Assembly (NCBI GenBank): GCA_012719125.1
Contig: JAAYAY010000060.1
Coordinates: 1 to 64,000 of the forward strand
Length of the DNA: 64,000 nucleotides
Direction: 5' to 3'
From: Planctomycetaceae bacterium
GTDB taxonomy: Bacteria; Planctomycetota; Planctomycetia; Pirellulales; Thermoguttaceae
The translations under genes were made by a program, and so were the position numbers. This document shows positions 9,507 to 19,100 of the stretch, piece after piece. Positions within the stretch are counted from its first letter, which is position 1; every line of letters begins with the position of its first letter. Under the pieces are notes generated by a model. That model made no database searches, had not been told where the DNA came from, and saw only the letters and a program-made list of their open reading frames with translations.

Positions 9507-9970
9507 GCGAACAAGCTTATACGGTGTTGATCCTGGACGACGATGAGGCCGTCCGGGAGAGCTTTCGCGACTACTTCGAGGATCTCGGATGGCAGGTGTG
9601 GGTCGCGCCAACGGCCGAGGAAGCGTTCGACCTGCTCGAGCGTCAGACGCTCGATGCGGCCGTCGTCGACATACGGTTGCCGGGCATGGACGGCAACGCG
9701 TGGCTCCGCGCGGTTCGCGAAGTCCACCCCAGGCTGGCATGCGTTGTCTGCACCGGTTCGCCCGAATACCGCCAACCGACGGACATCACGGTATCGCCGC
9801 AGGTGTCGGAGCGTGTGTTTTTCAAACCTGTGCCCGACCTTGACGAACTGGCAGAAACGTTACGGAGACAGATCGAGCAACTGTCGCGACACCATCGAGA
9901 CGAATTGGGGCGAAGAAAGCCCGCTCGTCCCTCGGATAGAACCGTGCAACGGGAAGGGACGTCACCATGA
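9503..9970 (+). CDS. Single-domain response regulator
   Basis: The 155-residue product is a receiver domain (about residues 6-125) plus a short basic, probably disordered tail. The acidic pocket is LDDDE, the phosphoacceptor is D56 in VVDIRLPGMDG, and the conserved lysine is in FFKPV. There is no DNA-binding or enzymatic output domain, so it most likely relays phosphate or acts by protein contact. Its ATGA start overlaps the kinase stop, and its own TGA overlaps the next gene's ATG, making a coupled trio. It is the natural first partner for the two Cache kinases. Confidence 0.9.
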   Translation: MSEQAYTVLILDDDEAVRESFRDYFEDLGWQVWVAPTAEEAFDLLERQTLDAAVVDIRLPGMDGNAWLRAVREVHPRLACVVCTGSPEYRQPTDITVSPQVSERVFFKPVPDLDELAETLRRQIEQLSRHHRDELGRRKPARPSDRTVQREGTSP

Positions 9971-11226
9971 ATGACCGGGCGGCAACAGTCCTCGTGATCG
10001 AGGACGAACCGGCGTTGCGAGAGAGCATGGCGGATTATTTGGAGGACCGGGAGTTCCGCGTCTTCACGGCGGAGAACGGCCGCATGGGGCTGGAGGTTTT
10101 CGAACGAGAGCGTCCGGACCTGGTCCTCACCGATCTGCGCATGCCGGATGTGGACGGCCTGGAAGTGCTGCGGCGCGTGGGGGAGTTGTCGCCGGAGACG
10201 GCCCTGATTGTGGTGTCGGGCACGGGGCGCATCAGCGATTCGGTCCGAGCACTGCAGCTCGGGGCCTGGGACTACATCCTCAAACCGATCGACGACATGT
10301 CGATCATCTCCCTCGCCGTGGAGAAGGCATTGGAACGAGCCAGGTTGTTGCGGGAGAACCGCGACTATCAGCAGAACCTCGAGACGCTGGTGCGGCAAAG
10401 GACGGCGGAACTCCAGCAAGCCAACGCACGCCTGGCAAGCACCGTGGCCGAACTCGAACGTTCGAGAACCGAACGCGAGGAGTTGATTGCCCGCCTGGAG
10501 GCTCAGAACGCCGAGTTGGAGCGGTTCGCCTACACGGTCTCGCACGACCTGAAGACCCCGCTGATCACCGTCAAAGGATACATCGGGGCGCTCTCCGAGG
10601 ACCTGGCCAGAAGCGACATGACGCTCGTCGCGGACGATCTGGCACGGATCTCCGGCGCGGCCGACAAGATGGCCGTGTTGCTCAGAGACGTGCTGGAACT
10701 CTCCCGAATCGGTCGCGTGGTCAACCCTTCGGAGAACGTTCCGCTTCGCGAATTGGCGGAGGAGGCACTCGAGCTGTTCCTCAAACCGATTCAGAAGAAC
10801 AACATCCGTGTGGAAGTCTCGCCCGATCTGCCTGTGGTTTACGGCGACCGGACCCGGCTGTTGGAGGTTCTTCAGAACCTCATCGAAAACGCGATCAAGT
10901 ATATGGGTGATCCACCTCGACCGCGGATCCAGATCGGTTCGCGTCTCGACGGCCGCGATCGCGTCTTCTATGTTCGCGACAACGGAATCGGCATCGATAG
11001 CCGCTATCACGACAGAATCTTCAACCTTTTCGACCAACTCGACGGGAGCGTCGAAGGCACGGGAATCGGCCTGGCCCTCGCCAAGCGGATCGTCGATATT
11101 CACGGCGGGCGCATCTGGGTCGAGTCGGAGGGAGCGGGCCGCGGCTCGACGTTCTGCTTCACCATCCCGGCAAAGAGCGAACCCGCAGAGTCCGTGCCCC
11201 GCGATCCCGTTGCCAGTGAACCGTGA
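9967..11226 (+). CDS. Receiver-coiled coil-histidine kinase hybrid
   Basis: The 419-residue product is soluble. An N-terminal receiver (residues 7-125) has phosphoacceptor D56 and K106 in ILKPID. A coiled coil of about 50 residues (130-185, rich in ELQ and RLE heptads) leads to HisKA with H193 in TVSHDLKTPL and a HATPase with DNGIGID and GTGIGLALAK. The order receiver-kinase is the reverse of a classical hybrid kinase and suggests that phosphorylation of the receiver gates the kinase. It ends the cluster: membrane kinases could phosphorylate this receiver or the upstream one. No output regulator is present, so the final target is encoded elsewhere. Confidence 0.9.
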   Translation: MNDRAATVLVIEDEPALRESMADYLEDREFRVFTAENGRMGLEVFERERPDLVLTDLRMPDVDGLEVLRRVGELSPETALIVVSGTGRISDSVRALQLGAWDYILKPIDDMSIISLAVEKALERARLLRENRDYQQNLETLVRQRTAELQQANARLASTVAELERSRTEREELIARLEAQNAELERFAYTVSHDLKTPLITVKGYIGALSEDLARSDMTLVADDLARISGAADKMAVLLRDVLELSRIGRVVNPSENVPLRELAEEALELFLKPIQKNNIRVEVSPDLPVVYGDRTRLLEVLQNLIENAIKYMGDPPRPRIQIGSRLDGRDRVFYVRDNGIGIDSRYHDRIFNLFDQLDGSVEGTGIGLALAKRIVDIHGGRIWVESEGAGRGSTFCFTIPAKSEPAESVPRDPVASEP

Positions 11227-11276
11227 TCGTGGGGCTCCTGAGAGCAGGGCCCGGGGGCCACCAAGCGCCGAGTGAT

Positions 11277-11297
11277 CCGAGTCTGGAACAGACTCGG
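11277..11297. terminator. Perfect 9-bp hairpin between convergent genes
   Basis: CCGAGTCTG, loop GAA, CAGACTCGG. It abuts the stop codon of the ROK gene and lies 50 nt past the kinase stop, so it sits where a shared bidirectional terminator is expected. No T-run follows on either strand, so it may work with Rho or as an mRNA 3' end stabiliser. Confidence 0.55.
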
Positions 11298-12242
11298 CTA
11301 CGGGGATTCGCCTGCCAACGCCATGGCGCCGTGCAGAACGACCTCCTCGCCCAACGCCGCGGGGCGGATCTCGAAGGTCCCGCGATGGGGAGGGAAGACG
11401 AAGCGGTCGACGGCCGCTCGGACCGGGGCAAGGAACAACTCCTCGCCTACCAGCGAAACGCCGCCCCCCAGGACGACGATGTTGGGAGCCAGCAGCGTGA
11501 TCATCTGGGCCAGCGCCCAGCCATAGGCCTCGCAGGCCTCCGCAAAGACCTGGCGTCCCACGGCATTGCCCGCAATGGCGGCGTCGGCGACGTGCCTGGT
11601 GGTGAGCAGCGGCGTCCGTCCGTCGCAACGAGCCAAGAGGTCTCGAGCCTCGGCCGATTCGGGGCGTTCGGCAATTCGGCTGCGGGCCGCGGCCGCGATG
11701 GCCCAACCGCTGGCCATCGATTCGAGGGTCTGATCGGGCGTGTCGCAGTGCAGCCCCGGGCGCAGGTGTCCCAGTTCGGAAGCCACGCCGCTGCCCCCGC
11801 AGAACAGGTTGCCGTCGAGGACCAACGCGCCGCCGATGCCGCTGCCCACGTTGCTGTAGAAGACGACGCGACCACCCTGGCCCGCCCCAAACCGGGCCTC
11901 GGCCAGACCGGCGGCGTCGGAGTCGTTGATCAGCACGGCGGGAAGCCCGAAAGCATCGCGGCACCACTCCGCCAAGGGGAAGTTGTCCCAACCTTCCACT
12001 TGGTGGCTGGTGATCGTCAGACCCGATGCCGCATCGATCGGGCCGCCGAAGCCGAAGCCGACGGCAGAGACCTGATGCCGGCTCAGCAACTCAGCTCCGC
12101 ACTCGGCGATCTGACGCAGGACGCCTTCGGCGCCGCGAGCCGGCTCGACGTCGAGCCGCCGCAACTCCACGAGCGCCGTCCCGCATCCCGGCCCAACCGC
12201 CAACTGCAGCTTCGTTCCGCCGATTTCGATTCCCAGAAGCAT
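11298..12242 (-). CDS. ROK-family sugar kinase or regulator
   Basis: The 314-residue product has the ROK fold. An N-terminal ATP-binding signature GIEIGGTKLQLAV is followed by the central VGFGFGGPID, by NDSDAAGLAE with the catalytic Asp, by SNVGSGIGGALV, and by a C-terminal LAPNIVVLGGGVS. There is no N-terminal helix-turn-helix, which favours a kinase (glucokinase or N-acetylhexosamine-kinase-like) over a repressor. The zinc-binding cluster normally GHxxx...CxCGxxGC is degenerate here: ELGHLRPGLHCDTPDQ carries only one cysteine. The start at 12242 is just five bases after the DUF1080 stop, so the two genes form one transcript. Confidence 0.85.
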   Translation of the reverse strand: MLLGIEIGGTKLQLAVGPGCGTALVELRRLDVEPARGAEGVLRQIAECGAELLSRHQVSAVGFGFGGPIDAASGLTITSHQVEGWDNFPLAEWCRDAFGLPAVLINDSDAAGLAEARFGAGQGGRVVFYSNVGSGIGGALVLDGNLFCGGSGVASELGHLRPGLHCDTPDQTLESMASGWAIAAAARSRIAERPESAEARDLLARCDGRTPLLTTRHVADAAIAGNAVGRQVFAEACEAYGWALAQMITLLAPNIVVLGGGVSLVGEELFLAPVRAAVDRFVFPPHRGTFEIRPAALGEEVVLHGAMALAGESP

Positions 12243-12247
12243 AAGGC

Positions 12248-12928
12248 TTACTTCTTGAGTTCCTTGATCCGGATGTTGCGGAACTCGACCCGATCGCCGT
12301 GGCCCAGGAAGCCGATGAAGCCCTTCTCGTTGTGCATTCCGGGATGGTTCTTCCCGTCCGCAGTCTTCTCGATCTTGCTCAGATCGGCGTCGACGATCAC
12401 GTGGCCGTTGAGGGTGACCTTGATGTGCGACCCGTCGGCCATGATTTCTTCGCTGTTCCACTCGCCGGCCGGCTTGCGAAAGCCCGTCTTGGCCGGCACA
12501 ATGCCGTAGATGGAGCCGTGGTGCTGGTAGTCCTTGAGCCAGCCCTTGTACTTCTCGTGGGTATCGTCGAGGATCTGGATCTCCATTCCGCCGTAGGCCG
12601 CATCGCCGTTGCGCGGCGCACGGATGCCGATGCCGTTGTTGCCGCCGGGCGGCACGTTGAATTCGAAGCGGAAGATGAAGTTCGAGTATTCCTTCTCGCT
12701 CATCAGCTTGCCGCCGGGGGCACAGACCAGGTTGCCGTTCTCGACCACGTACCCCTTCGTGTCGCCCTGCCAGCCCGCCAGGGTCTTGCCGTCGAACAAC
12801 GAAACGAATCCGTAGGCCGCTTCGTTCGAGGCCTGGCCGGAGAGTTCGGCGGTTTCGGGTTTCTGCTCGGCGGCAGTTGCATAGCAGGCAGTGAGCAGAA
12901 AGGCGGCGGATAACAGAGTGCGGAACAT
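12248..12928 (-). CDS. Secreted DUF1080 (3-keto-disaccharide hydrolase-like) protein
   Basis: The 226-residue product starts at an ATG with an AGGAG site, giving a signal peptide ([22 protein letters not shown]). The rest is one DUF1080 domain (PF06439): it opens with [15 protein letters not shown], has [11 protein letters not shown] and [10 protein letters not shown], and closes with [11 protein letters not shown]. Members have a concanavalin-like fold; some cleave 3-keto-glycosides in the periplasm. Planctomycetes encode many copies. Coupling with a ROK kinase suggests that a released sugar is phosphorylated after uptake, which is inference. Confidence 0.85.
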   Translation of the reverse strand: MFRTLLSAAFLLTACYATAAEQKPETAELSGQASNEAAYGFVSLFDGKTLAGWQGDTKGYVVENGNLVCAPGGKLMSEKEYSNFIFRFEFNVPPGGNNGIGIRAPRNGDAAYGGMEIQILDDTHEKYKGWLKDYQHHGSIYGIVPAKTGFRKPAGEWNSEEIMADGSHIKVTLNGHVIVDADLSKIEKTADGKNHPGMHNEKGFIGFLGHGDRVEFRNIRIKELKK

Positions 12929-13054
12929 GGCAGCTCCTTTGGTGGTGGGAAACAGGGCGGGAGGGAACTCTGGAGTGACATTCATCGAATAAGCGACGGC
13001 AGGCTGAAGCCTGGACTCCAACAGCCCTATTGTGCTCTGGCGGACTGGCTGCCG

Positions 13055-14362
13055 TCAACCGGCCGGCTCTTCCTGCTTCATGCGGCGGAGTTCTCCCGTC
13101 GTTCTCATCGAGCAGAATTTGGGCCCGCACATGCTGCAATAGCGGTGCTCGCCGTCGGCCGGTTCCGTGAGCGATTCTTCGTGCATGCGGCGTGCGGTTT
13201 CGGGGTCGAGGGAGAGCCGGAACTGTTCGTCCCAATCGAACTCGAAGCGGGCCTTCGAGAGGGCATTGTCGCGGTCCTGGGCCCCTGGGCGCCGCCGGGC
13301 CACGTCGGCCGCATGGGCCGCGATTTTATAGGCGATCACGCCCTGGTGCACGTCCTCCATGTTGGGCAGCCCCAGATGCTCCTTGGGCGTGACGTAGCAC
13401 AGCATGGCCGCCCCGTACCAGGCCGCCATGGCGCCGCCGATGGCGCTGGTGATGTGATCGTAACCGGGGGCGACGTCGGTGACGATCGGGCCGAGCACGT
13501 AGAACGGTGCCTCGTGGCACCACTCCATCTGGCGGCGGACGTTCATTTCGATCTGGTCCATGGGAATATGCCCGGGCCCCTCGATCATCACCTGGCATCC
13601 CAGTTCCCAGGCACGCAGGGCGAGATCACCCATCACCTTGAGTTCGGCAAACTGGGCCTCGTCGCTGGCGTCGTGGACGGAGCCGGGTCGCAACCCGTCG
13701 CCGAGGCTCCAGGTCACGTCGTAGTCGCGCATGATCTCGCAGAGCTGATCGAAATGGGTGTAGAAGGGGTTTTCTTCCCCATGCGCCGCCATCCATTTGG
13801 CGGTTAACGAACCGCCGCGGCTGACGATCCCCGTCAGGCGTTTCTCGGTAAGCGGCAGGTGCTCGCGCAGCAGGGCGCAGTGAATGGTCATGTAATCGAC
13901 GCCCTGCCGGGCCTGATGCTCGACGATGTCGAGGAAGTCCTGGGGCTTCATGTCGACGATGTCGTCGAGTTGCTCGCACATCTGATAGAGCGGCACCGTG
14001 CCGACCGGCACTTCGACGGCGTCGATAATCCGCTGGCGAATCTCGTCGATCTGGTCTCCCGTGGAGAGGTCCATGACCGTGTCGGCGCCGTAGCGGAGGG
14101 CACACTTCACTTTGGCCAGTTCGCAGGACGCATCGCTGGAAAGAGGCGAGTTGCCGAGATTGGCGTTGATCTTGGTCCGGGCAGCCACACCGATCGCCAT
14201 GGGATGGAGCCCCTTGGCCACATGAACGCGATTGGCCGGGATGACCATCCGTCCCCGGGCAACCTCGTCGCGAACCAGATCGGGGTCAAGCCGTTCGTCT
14301 TGGGCCACCTGCTCCATCTGGGGAGTGAGGCTTCCGGCTCGCGCCTGTTCGATCTGGGTCAT
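13055..14362 (-). CDS. thiC: Phosphomethylpyrimidine synthase ThiC
   Basis: The 435-residue product is a radical-SAM-like enzyme that converts aminoimidazole ribotide to the HMP pyrimidine of thiamine. Diagnostic features are the C-terminal cluster motif CSMCGPKFC (CX2CX4C), [23 protein letters not shown] and [13 protein letters not shown]. The length matches the short bacterial form without the long N-terminal extension. A GGAG site precedes the ATG. The gene is alone: no other thiamine genes flank it. The 126-nt gap to the next gene makes co-transcription with DUF1080 and ROK uncertain. Confidence 0.95.
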   Translation of the reverse strand: MTQIEQARAGSLTPQMEQVAQDERLDPDLVRDEVARGRMVIPANRVHVAKGLHPMAIGVAARTKINANLGNSPLSSDASCELAKVKCALRYGADTVMDLSTGDQIDEIRQRIIDAVEVPVGTVPLYQMCEQLDDIVDMKPQDFLDIVEHQARQGVDYMTIHCALLREHLPLTEKRLTGIVSRGGSLTAKWMAAHGEENPFYTHFDQLCEIMRDYDVTWSLGDGLRPGSVHDASDEAQFAELKVMGDLALRAWELGCQVMIEGPGHIPMDQIEMNVRRQMEWCHEAPFYVLGPIVTDVAPGYDHITSAIGGAMAAWYGAAMLCYVTPKEHLGLPNMEDVHQGVIAYKIAAHAADVARRRPGAQDRDNALSKARFEFDWDEQFRLSLDPETARRMHEESLTEPADGEHRYCSMCGPKFCSMRTTGELRRMKQEEPAG

Positions 14363-14387
14363 TCGGGGGGCTCCGTATCAGCAGTCG

Positions 14388-14482
14388 GGACCCTCGAAAG
14401 TGAGGGTCCTGGCGTCCGTGGCGGGAGATTCGTTGGATGTTGCCGCAAGATCCCATCCTATCCGTGTCACTCGGGTTGTCAA
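14388..14482 (-). promoter_or_regulatory. thiC promoter and leader hairpin
   Basis: On the minus strand TTGACA (14482-14477) and TAGGAT (14460-14455) are 16 bases apart, a good sigma-70 promoter. The predicted leader is only about 86 nt. It contains a perfect 8-bp hairpin, GGACCCTC and GAGGGTCC with a 6-nt loop (14388-14409), ending 25 nt before the ATG. No THI-box sequences such as CTGAGA or CCTGATCTGG are present. Confidence 0.6.
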
Positions 14483-14747
14483 TTGGGGAAGCGGGTTGCC
14501 GTGCTACGCCGGTTCTGCCGGCATTGCAGAATGATCCGATTGTAGGGAGCAACGCGGTTGAAGCTTTTCCGCCGGAGGCCGGCTTCGCTTGGTGACGTTT
14601 GTGAGGATTCAAGCGGCGGCGAATGTGAAAAAATTGCGCGAACCGGTCGTTCCCGTCGCAACCGATTTTTCGTGCCGGAGCGGATCGTCCGATACAACGA
14701 GTACTCACCCTATATATCCCGGTGTGTGCATACGAGGATTCACCCGA

Positions 14748-16163
14748 ATGATACGAGCAATGGCAACATTCCGGATTATCGGCCCCGCGCTCCTGGTTCT
14801 GGCCGGAGCGACGAGCGGAGTCGCTCAGACGGGCTTGCCGCAAGCTCCCCGCCCACAACTTGCACCGCTCCCCGCAAACAACGCATTGCCCGTACCGCTT
14901 CCGCCCGTGTCTGCGCCCGATCCTTGGGGACAGGCCGAACCGCTCGGCTCCACGACGCCCGGTGCCCCAAGCCAAAGTCAAATCGTTGAGATCAGGTCGC
15001 TGACGCTCGAAGATATCCGGCAGATTGCCCAGCAGAATAATCCGACGCTGATCCAAGCGCAGATGGCGGTTCGTGACGCCCAAGGCCAACAGATTCAGGC
15101 GGGGCTTTATCCGAATCCCGAGGTGGGGTATGCCGGTGCGGACGTCGGTATGGAAGCAACTTCCGGGCAGCAGGGAGGCTTTGTCGCCCAGGAAATCGTG
15201 ACGGCCGGTAAGCTCCGTCTGGCGGCTTCGGCGGCGGGGCACGGCGCGACCGCGGCTCGCCACGCCCTGGAGGCGCAGCGCTGGCGAGTGATGAACTCCG
15301 TTCGAGCCGGATTCTACGAGGTTCTCCTGGCCCAAATGATGGTCGACGTCAATCAAGATCTGGTACGCGTCGGCAACGAGGCCGAGGAGATCACTACGCG
15401 TCTTCGAGCGGCCCAGGAGGTGAGCAAGGCCGACGTGCTTCAAGCCAGCATCGAGGCCGAGCGGGCCGAGGTGGGCTTGTTTATGGCCCGCAACCGCCAT
15501 CGCATTGCCTGGTATCAGCTTGCGGCCATGGTGGGACGGCCCGAGATGCCGCCGGCCGCGCTGGTCGGCGACGTCCTTCAGGATCTGCCCGCGATCACCT
15601 GGGACGACGGATTGGCGCGTCTGTTATCCGGCAGTCCCGAACTCGCCCGGGCCCACGCGGCCGTGCAACAGGCACGTTGCGAGGTTGCCCTGCAATGCGC
15701 GGAACGCTGCTCGAACTTCGCCGTCGAAGCCGGGGTCAAATTCGACGAGGCCGCTCAACAAACACTCGCCGACGTGGGGGTGGCGGTGCCCTTGAGGATC
15801 TTCGATCGGAACCAGGGCAACATCATCTCGGCACAGGCAAAGCTCGTTGCTGCAACGCGCGAGGTCGAACGGGTTGAACTTGACCTGTTCAACCGATTCG
15901 CCGAGGCCTTCGAGAGCTATTCCAATTCCAATCGGCAAGTCGAACTGTTTCGCACCCAGGTTCTCGCAAGCGCCAAGGAATCGCTCGAGTTGGTTCGGGC
16001 CGGATACCGCGAAGGCGAATTCGACTATCTCAGCCTGCTCACGGCCCAGCGAACCTACTTCGCCGCGAATCTGGAATACTTGGACGCCCTGCGCGAGTTG
16101 TGGGAACGATCGGTGGAGTTGGACGGACTGATGCTTACCGGCGGCCTGGAAGCCGTCGAGTGA
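14748..16163 (+). CDS. TolC/CusC-like outer membrane efflux protein
   Basis: The 471-residue product begins with a signal peptide (MIRAMATFRIIGPALLVLAGATSGVAQ) and a Pro-rich linker to about residue 75. Two outer-membrane-efflux (PF02321) repeats of long amphipathic helices follow, with typical text such as ALEAQRWRVMNSVRAGFYEVLLAQ and VAVPLRIFDRNQGNI. The pattern matches CzcC/CusC channels more than drug-efflux TolC. A second ATG four codons in (14760) could be used. The gene converges on the RND pump gene with only four bases between stops, so it is a separate transcription unit, but the partnership in a tripartite metal efflux system is likely. Confidence 0.85.
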   Translation: MIRAMATFRIIGPALLVLAGATSGVAQTGLPQAPRPQLAPLPANNALPVPLPPVSAPDPWGQAEPLGSTTPGAPSQSQIVEIRSLTLEDIRQIAQQNNPTLIQAQMAVRDAQGQQIQAGLYPNPEVGYAGADVGMEATSGQQGGFVAQEIVTAGKLRLAASAAGHGATAARHALEAQRWRVMNSVRAGFYEVLLAQMMVDVNQDLVRVGNEAEEITTRLRAAQEVSKADVLQASIEAERAEVGLFMARNRHRIAWYQLAAMVGRPEMPPAALVGDVLQDLPAITWDDGLARLLSGSPELARAHAAVQQARCEVALQCAERCSNFAVEAGVKFDEAAQQTLADVGVAVPLRIFDRNQGNIISAQAKLVAATREVERVELDLFNRFAEAFESYSNSNRQVELFRTQVLASAKESLELVRAGYREGEFDYLSLLTAQRTYFAANLEYLDALRELWERSVELDGLMLTGGLEAVE

Positions 16164-16167
16164 ATCG

Positions 16168-19100
16168 TCAGGTCCTCTCCGGGGCCATTCGCGTGAACAT
16201 CTCGTAGAGGATGGGCAAAACGATCTGCTCGAAGAAGATGGCCACGACGAACCCGCCGATGTAGACGACGGCCAACGGGCGGTGAAGTTCGGAGCCGGAA
16301 GACGTTCCCAGGGCAAGCGGCAGCACCCCCAGAATCAGAATCAGTTCGGTCATCAGGATCGGCCGGAACCGATTGGCGGCGCCCTGAATCACGGCCTCGT
16401 GGAGACCCAGGCCCTGCTTGCGGAGATCGTTGATCTTGCCCACCAGGACGACCCCGTTCTGGAGGGCAATTCCGAACAGGGCGATGAAGCCGATGATCGA
16501 GGAGACGTTCAGGGTCTGGCCCGTCAGGTAGAGGGCGACGATGCCGCCGGCCAGGGTGATCGGCACGTTGAGCAATAGCAGGAACGACTGCCGGAGAGAG
16601 CCCAAAGAGGCAAAAAGCACGACCAGCACGCTGAGGCCCACAATCAACATCATCCACATCAGTTGCCGCATCGTCTTCTGCTGGCTCTCGAACTGGCCTC
16701 CAAAGGCAAAGTGATACCCTTTCGGTAAATCGACGCTCTGCGAGATCCGCTTGGTCGCCTCGTCGACGAAACTCCCCACGTCGCGCCCGATCACGTTGCA
16801 GAGAATGATCTTCCGCCGCGTCAAGCTCTCGCGGAAAATGGTCTGCGGCCCCTCACCCTGCTTGATGTCGGCAAGCTCCGCAAGCGGAATCTGCCTGCCA
16901 ACGGGCGTGTCGACTAGCAGATTGGAGATTTCGTCCACGCTGAGCCGGTACTTTTCCGGCAGCCGCACCAGGACCGACGTGAGTCGCTCGCCCTCCCGCA
17001 CGTCGGTGGCCTCGGCGCCGTTCAGCGCCGTTTCGATCAGGTCGGCCACGTCGCCCACATGGATCCCGTGACGTGCCAACGATGAGCGATTCAGGTCGAT
17101 GAGGATCAACGGAATCCCGGCGGTCTGCTCGACTTGCAGGTCGGCAACTCCAGGAATCTCCTCCATGACGTGGTGGATCTCACCGATCTTCGCGTTGAGG
17201 ATATCCAGGTCCGGACCGAAGAGCTTCAGCGAGATCTGACCTTCAACGCCGGTGAGCATTTCCGAGAGCTTGTTGGCAATGGGTTGTTCGAACATGTAGA
17301 CAACCCCGGCAACCTTCTCATCGAGTTCTCGGCGCATGGCTTCGGTCAACTCCACGAATCCCCGCGTTCGCTCCTCCCGGGGCTTCAATTTCATGATGAA
17401 ATGGGAGTGGTTGGCCGGATGGACATGTTCCGTTTCCTCGCCCATGCCCGTCTGCCGGCAGACGCAAACAACCTCCGGGAAGGAGAGAAAGATCTCTTCG
17501 ATTTTCTTGCCGATTCGTACCGATTCTTCCAGCGACGTTTCCGGCAGCATGACGGTGGAAGCAACAATCGCACCTTCATCAAGGAAGGGCACGAACTCGC
17601 TTCCCAATTCCTGGTAGGCCAGGAAACCGACCACCAGTACGGCGATACATGCCAGAATCACCAGCGCTTTCATGTGGAATGACGCCTCCAGCACACCGAC
17701 GTAAGCGCGGGTCGCCAGGCGGACGAAGAACTGCTCCTTCTTTGCCAGATCCCGCTTGCCCATGCAATACGACATGAGAACCGGCTGGAGCGTGACGTTC
17801 ATGACGAGCGAGCCCAACAGAGCTGCCACAAGAGCAAAGGCTGTGGGCCGAAACATCCGACCGGCGATTCCCTCCAGGGCCAACAGTGGCAGGAACACGA
17901 GCACGATGATCAGGTTGGCGGAGAACAAATAGGTGCCAACCTCCTTGGCGCCGTGGCCCGCCGCCTCGAGCGGAGTTTTCTCGCCTCCGCCTTCGAACGA
18001 CTTGTAGATATTCTCGACCATGATCACCGAACCGCTGGCCATCTTGCCGATGCCGATCGCCAGACCGCCCAGGGCCATGATCGTCAGCGACACGCCGCCC
18101 AGCTTCATGAGAATCAGGGCGAAGAGGACGGAAATGGGAGTGGTCAGAGCGGCAATCAGTGACGCTCGGATGTTGCCCAGGAATAGGAGAATCACGATGA
18201 GAACGAGGGCTCCTCCTTCGAGCATGGATATTTCCACATGGCGCAACGTGCTGTGAATCAACTCGGATTGGTCGTAGTACGGTGCGATGCTCACTCCGTA
18301 GGGCAAGTCGCGTTTAATGTTGCTGAGGAAGGCCTTGACGTTATTAATGACGCGCAGCGTGTCGGCGCCGTATTGCTTCTGCACCACCACGGAGACGGCT
18401 TCCCGGCCGTTGTAGCCGGCATTGCCTCGGGGGAACTTGTGCCCCACGCGCACGTCCGCCACGTCTTCCACTCGGACGGGGATATCGCTGTGCGTGGTAA
18501 TCACCGTGTTCTTGATATGCTCAATCGATTCGATCCGGCCCAGGCCCTTGATGAGGAATTCCTGAGACTTTTTGGTAACAATGCCGCCGGAGAAGCTGCG
18601 ATTGCTGTCTTCGATGGCCTCGCGGACTTCGGCCACTGTGATCCCGTAGTGATGGAGCATGTCGGGCTTGAGGAAGACCTGATACTGCCGGGCGAAGCCG
18701 CCGAGATTGACAACAAAGGAGATCCCTTCCACTCCCAGCAGCCGGTAGTGAATCGTCCAATCGGCGACGCCGCGGAGTTCCATCGGGTCCACCTCATCGC
18801 CCACTACGGCAAATTCGAAGATCTCACCCATGCGCGACGAAACCGGCCCCATGCTCGGCCGGTCCGCCCCTGCCGGGAGCTGCTCGGCCAGGATTTCGAG
18901 CTTGCCGGCCACGATCTGCCGGGCCTGGTAGACGTCGACCCCCCAATCAAACTCGACGGTGACGACCGACTCGCCCGTCGTCGACTCGGAGCGGACGCGC
19001 GTGACGCCCGGACTGCCGTTCATCAGGCTTTCGAGCGGATAGGTGACGAGGCGTTCCACGTCTTCCGCCGCCATTCCGTGGTACGACGTAATGATGTTGA

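Noticed and set aside
9643-11991. 782-codon open frame on the minus strand
   Set aside because: It runs antisense to the receiver and receiver-kinase genes and then out of frame through ROK; low-complexity Arg/Gly text shows it is a shadow frame.
14363-14482. TPP riboswitch before thiC
   Set aside because: None of the conserved THI-box segments is present and the predicted leader is too short for the aptamer.
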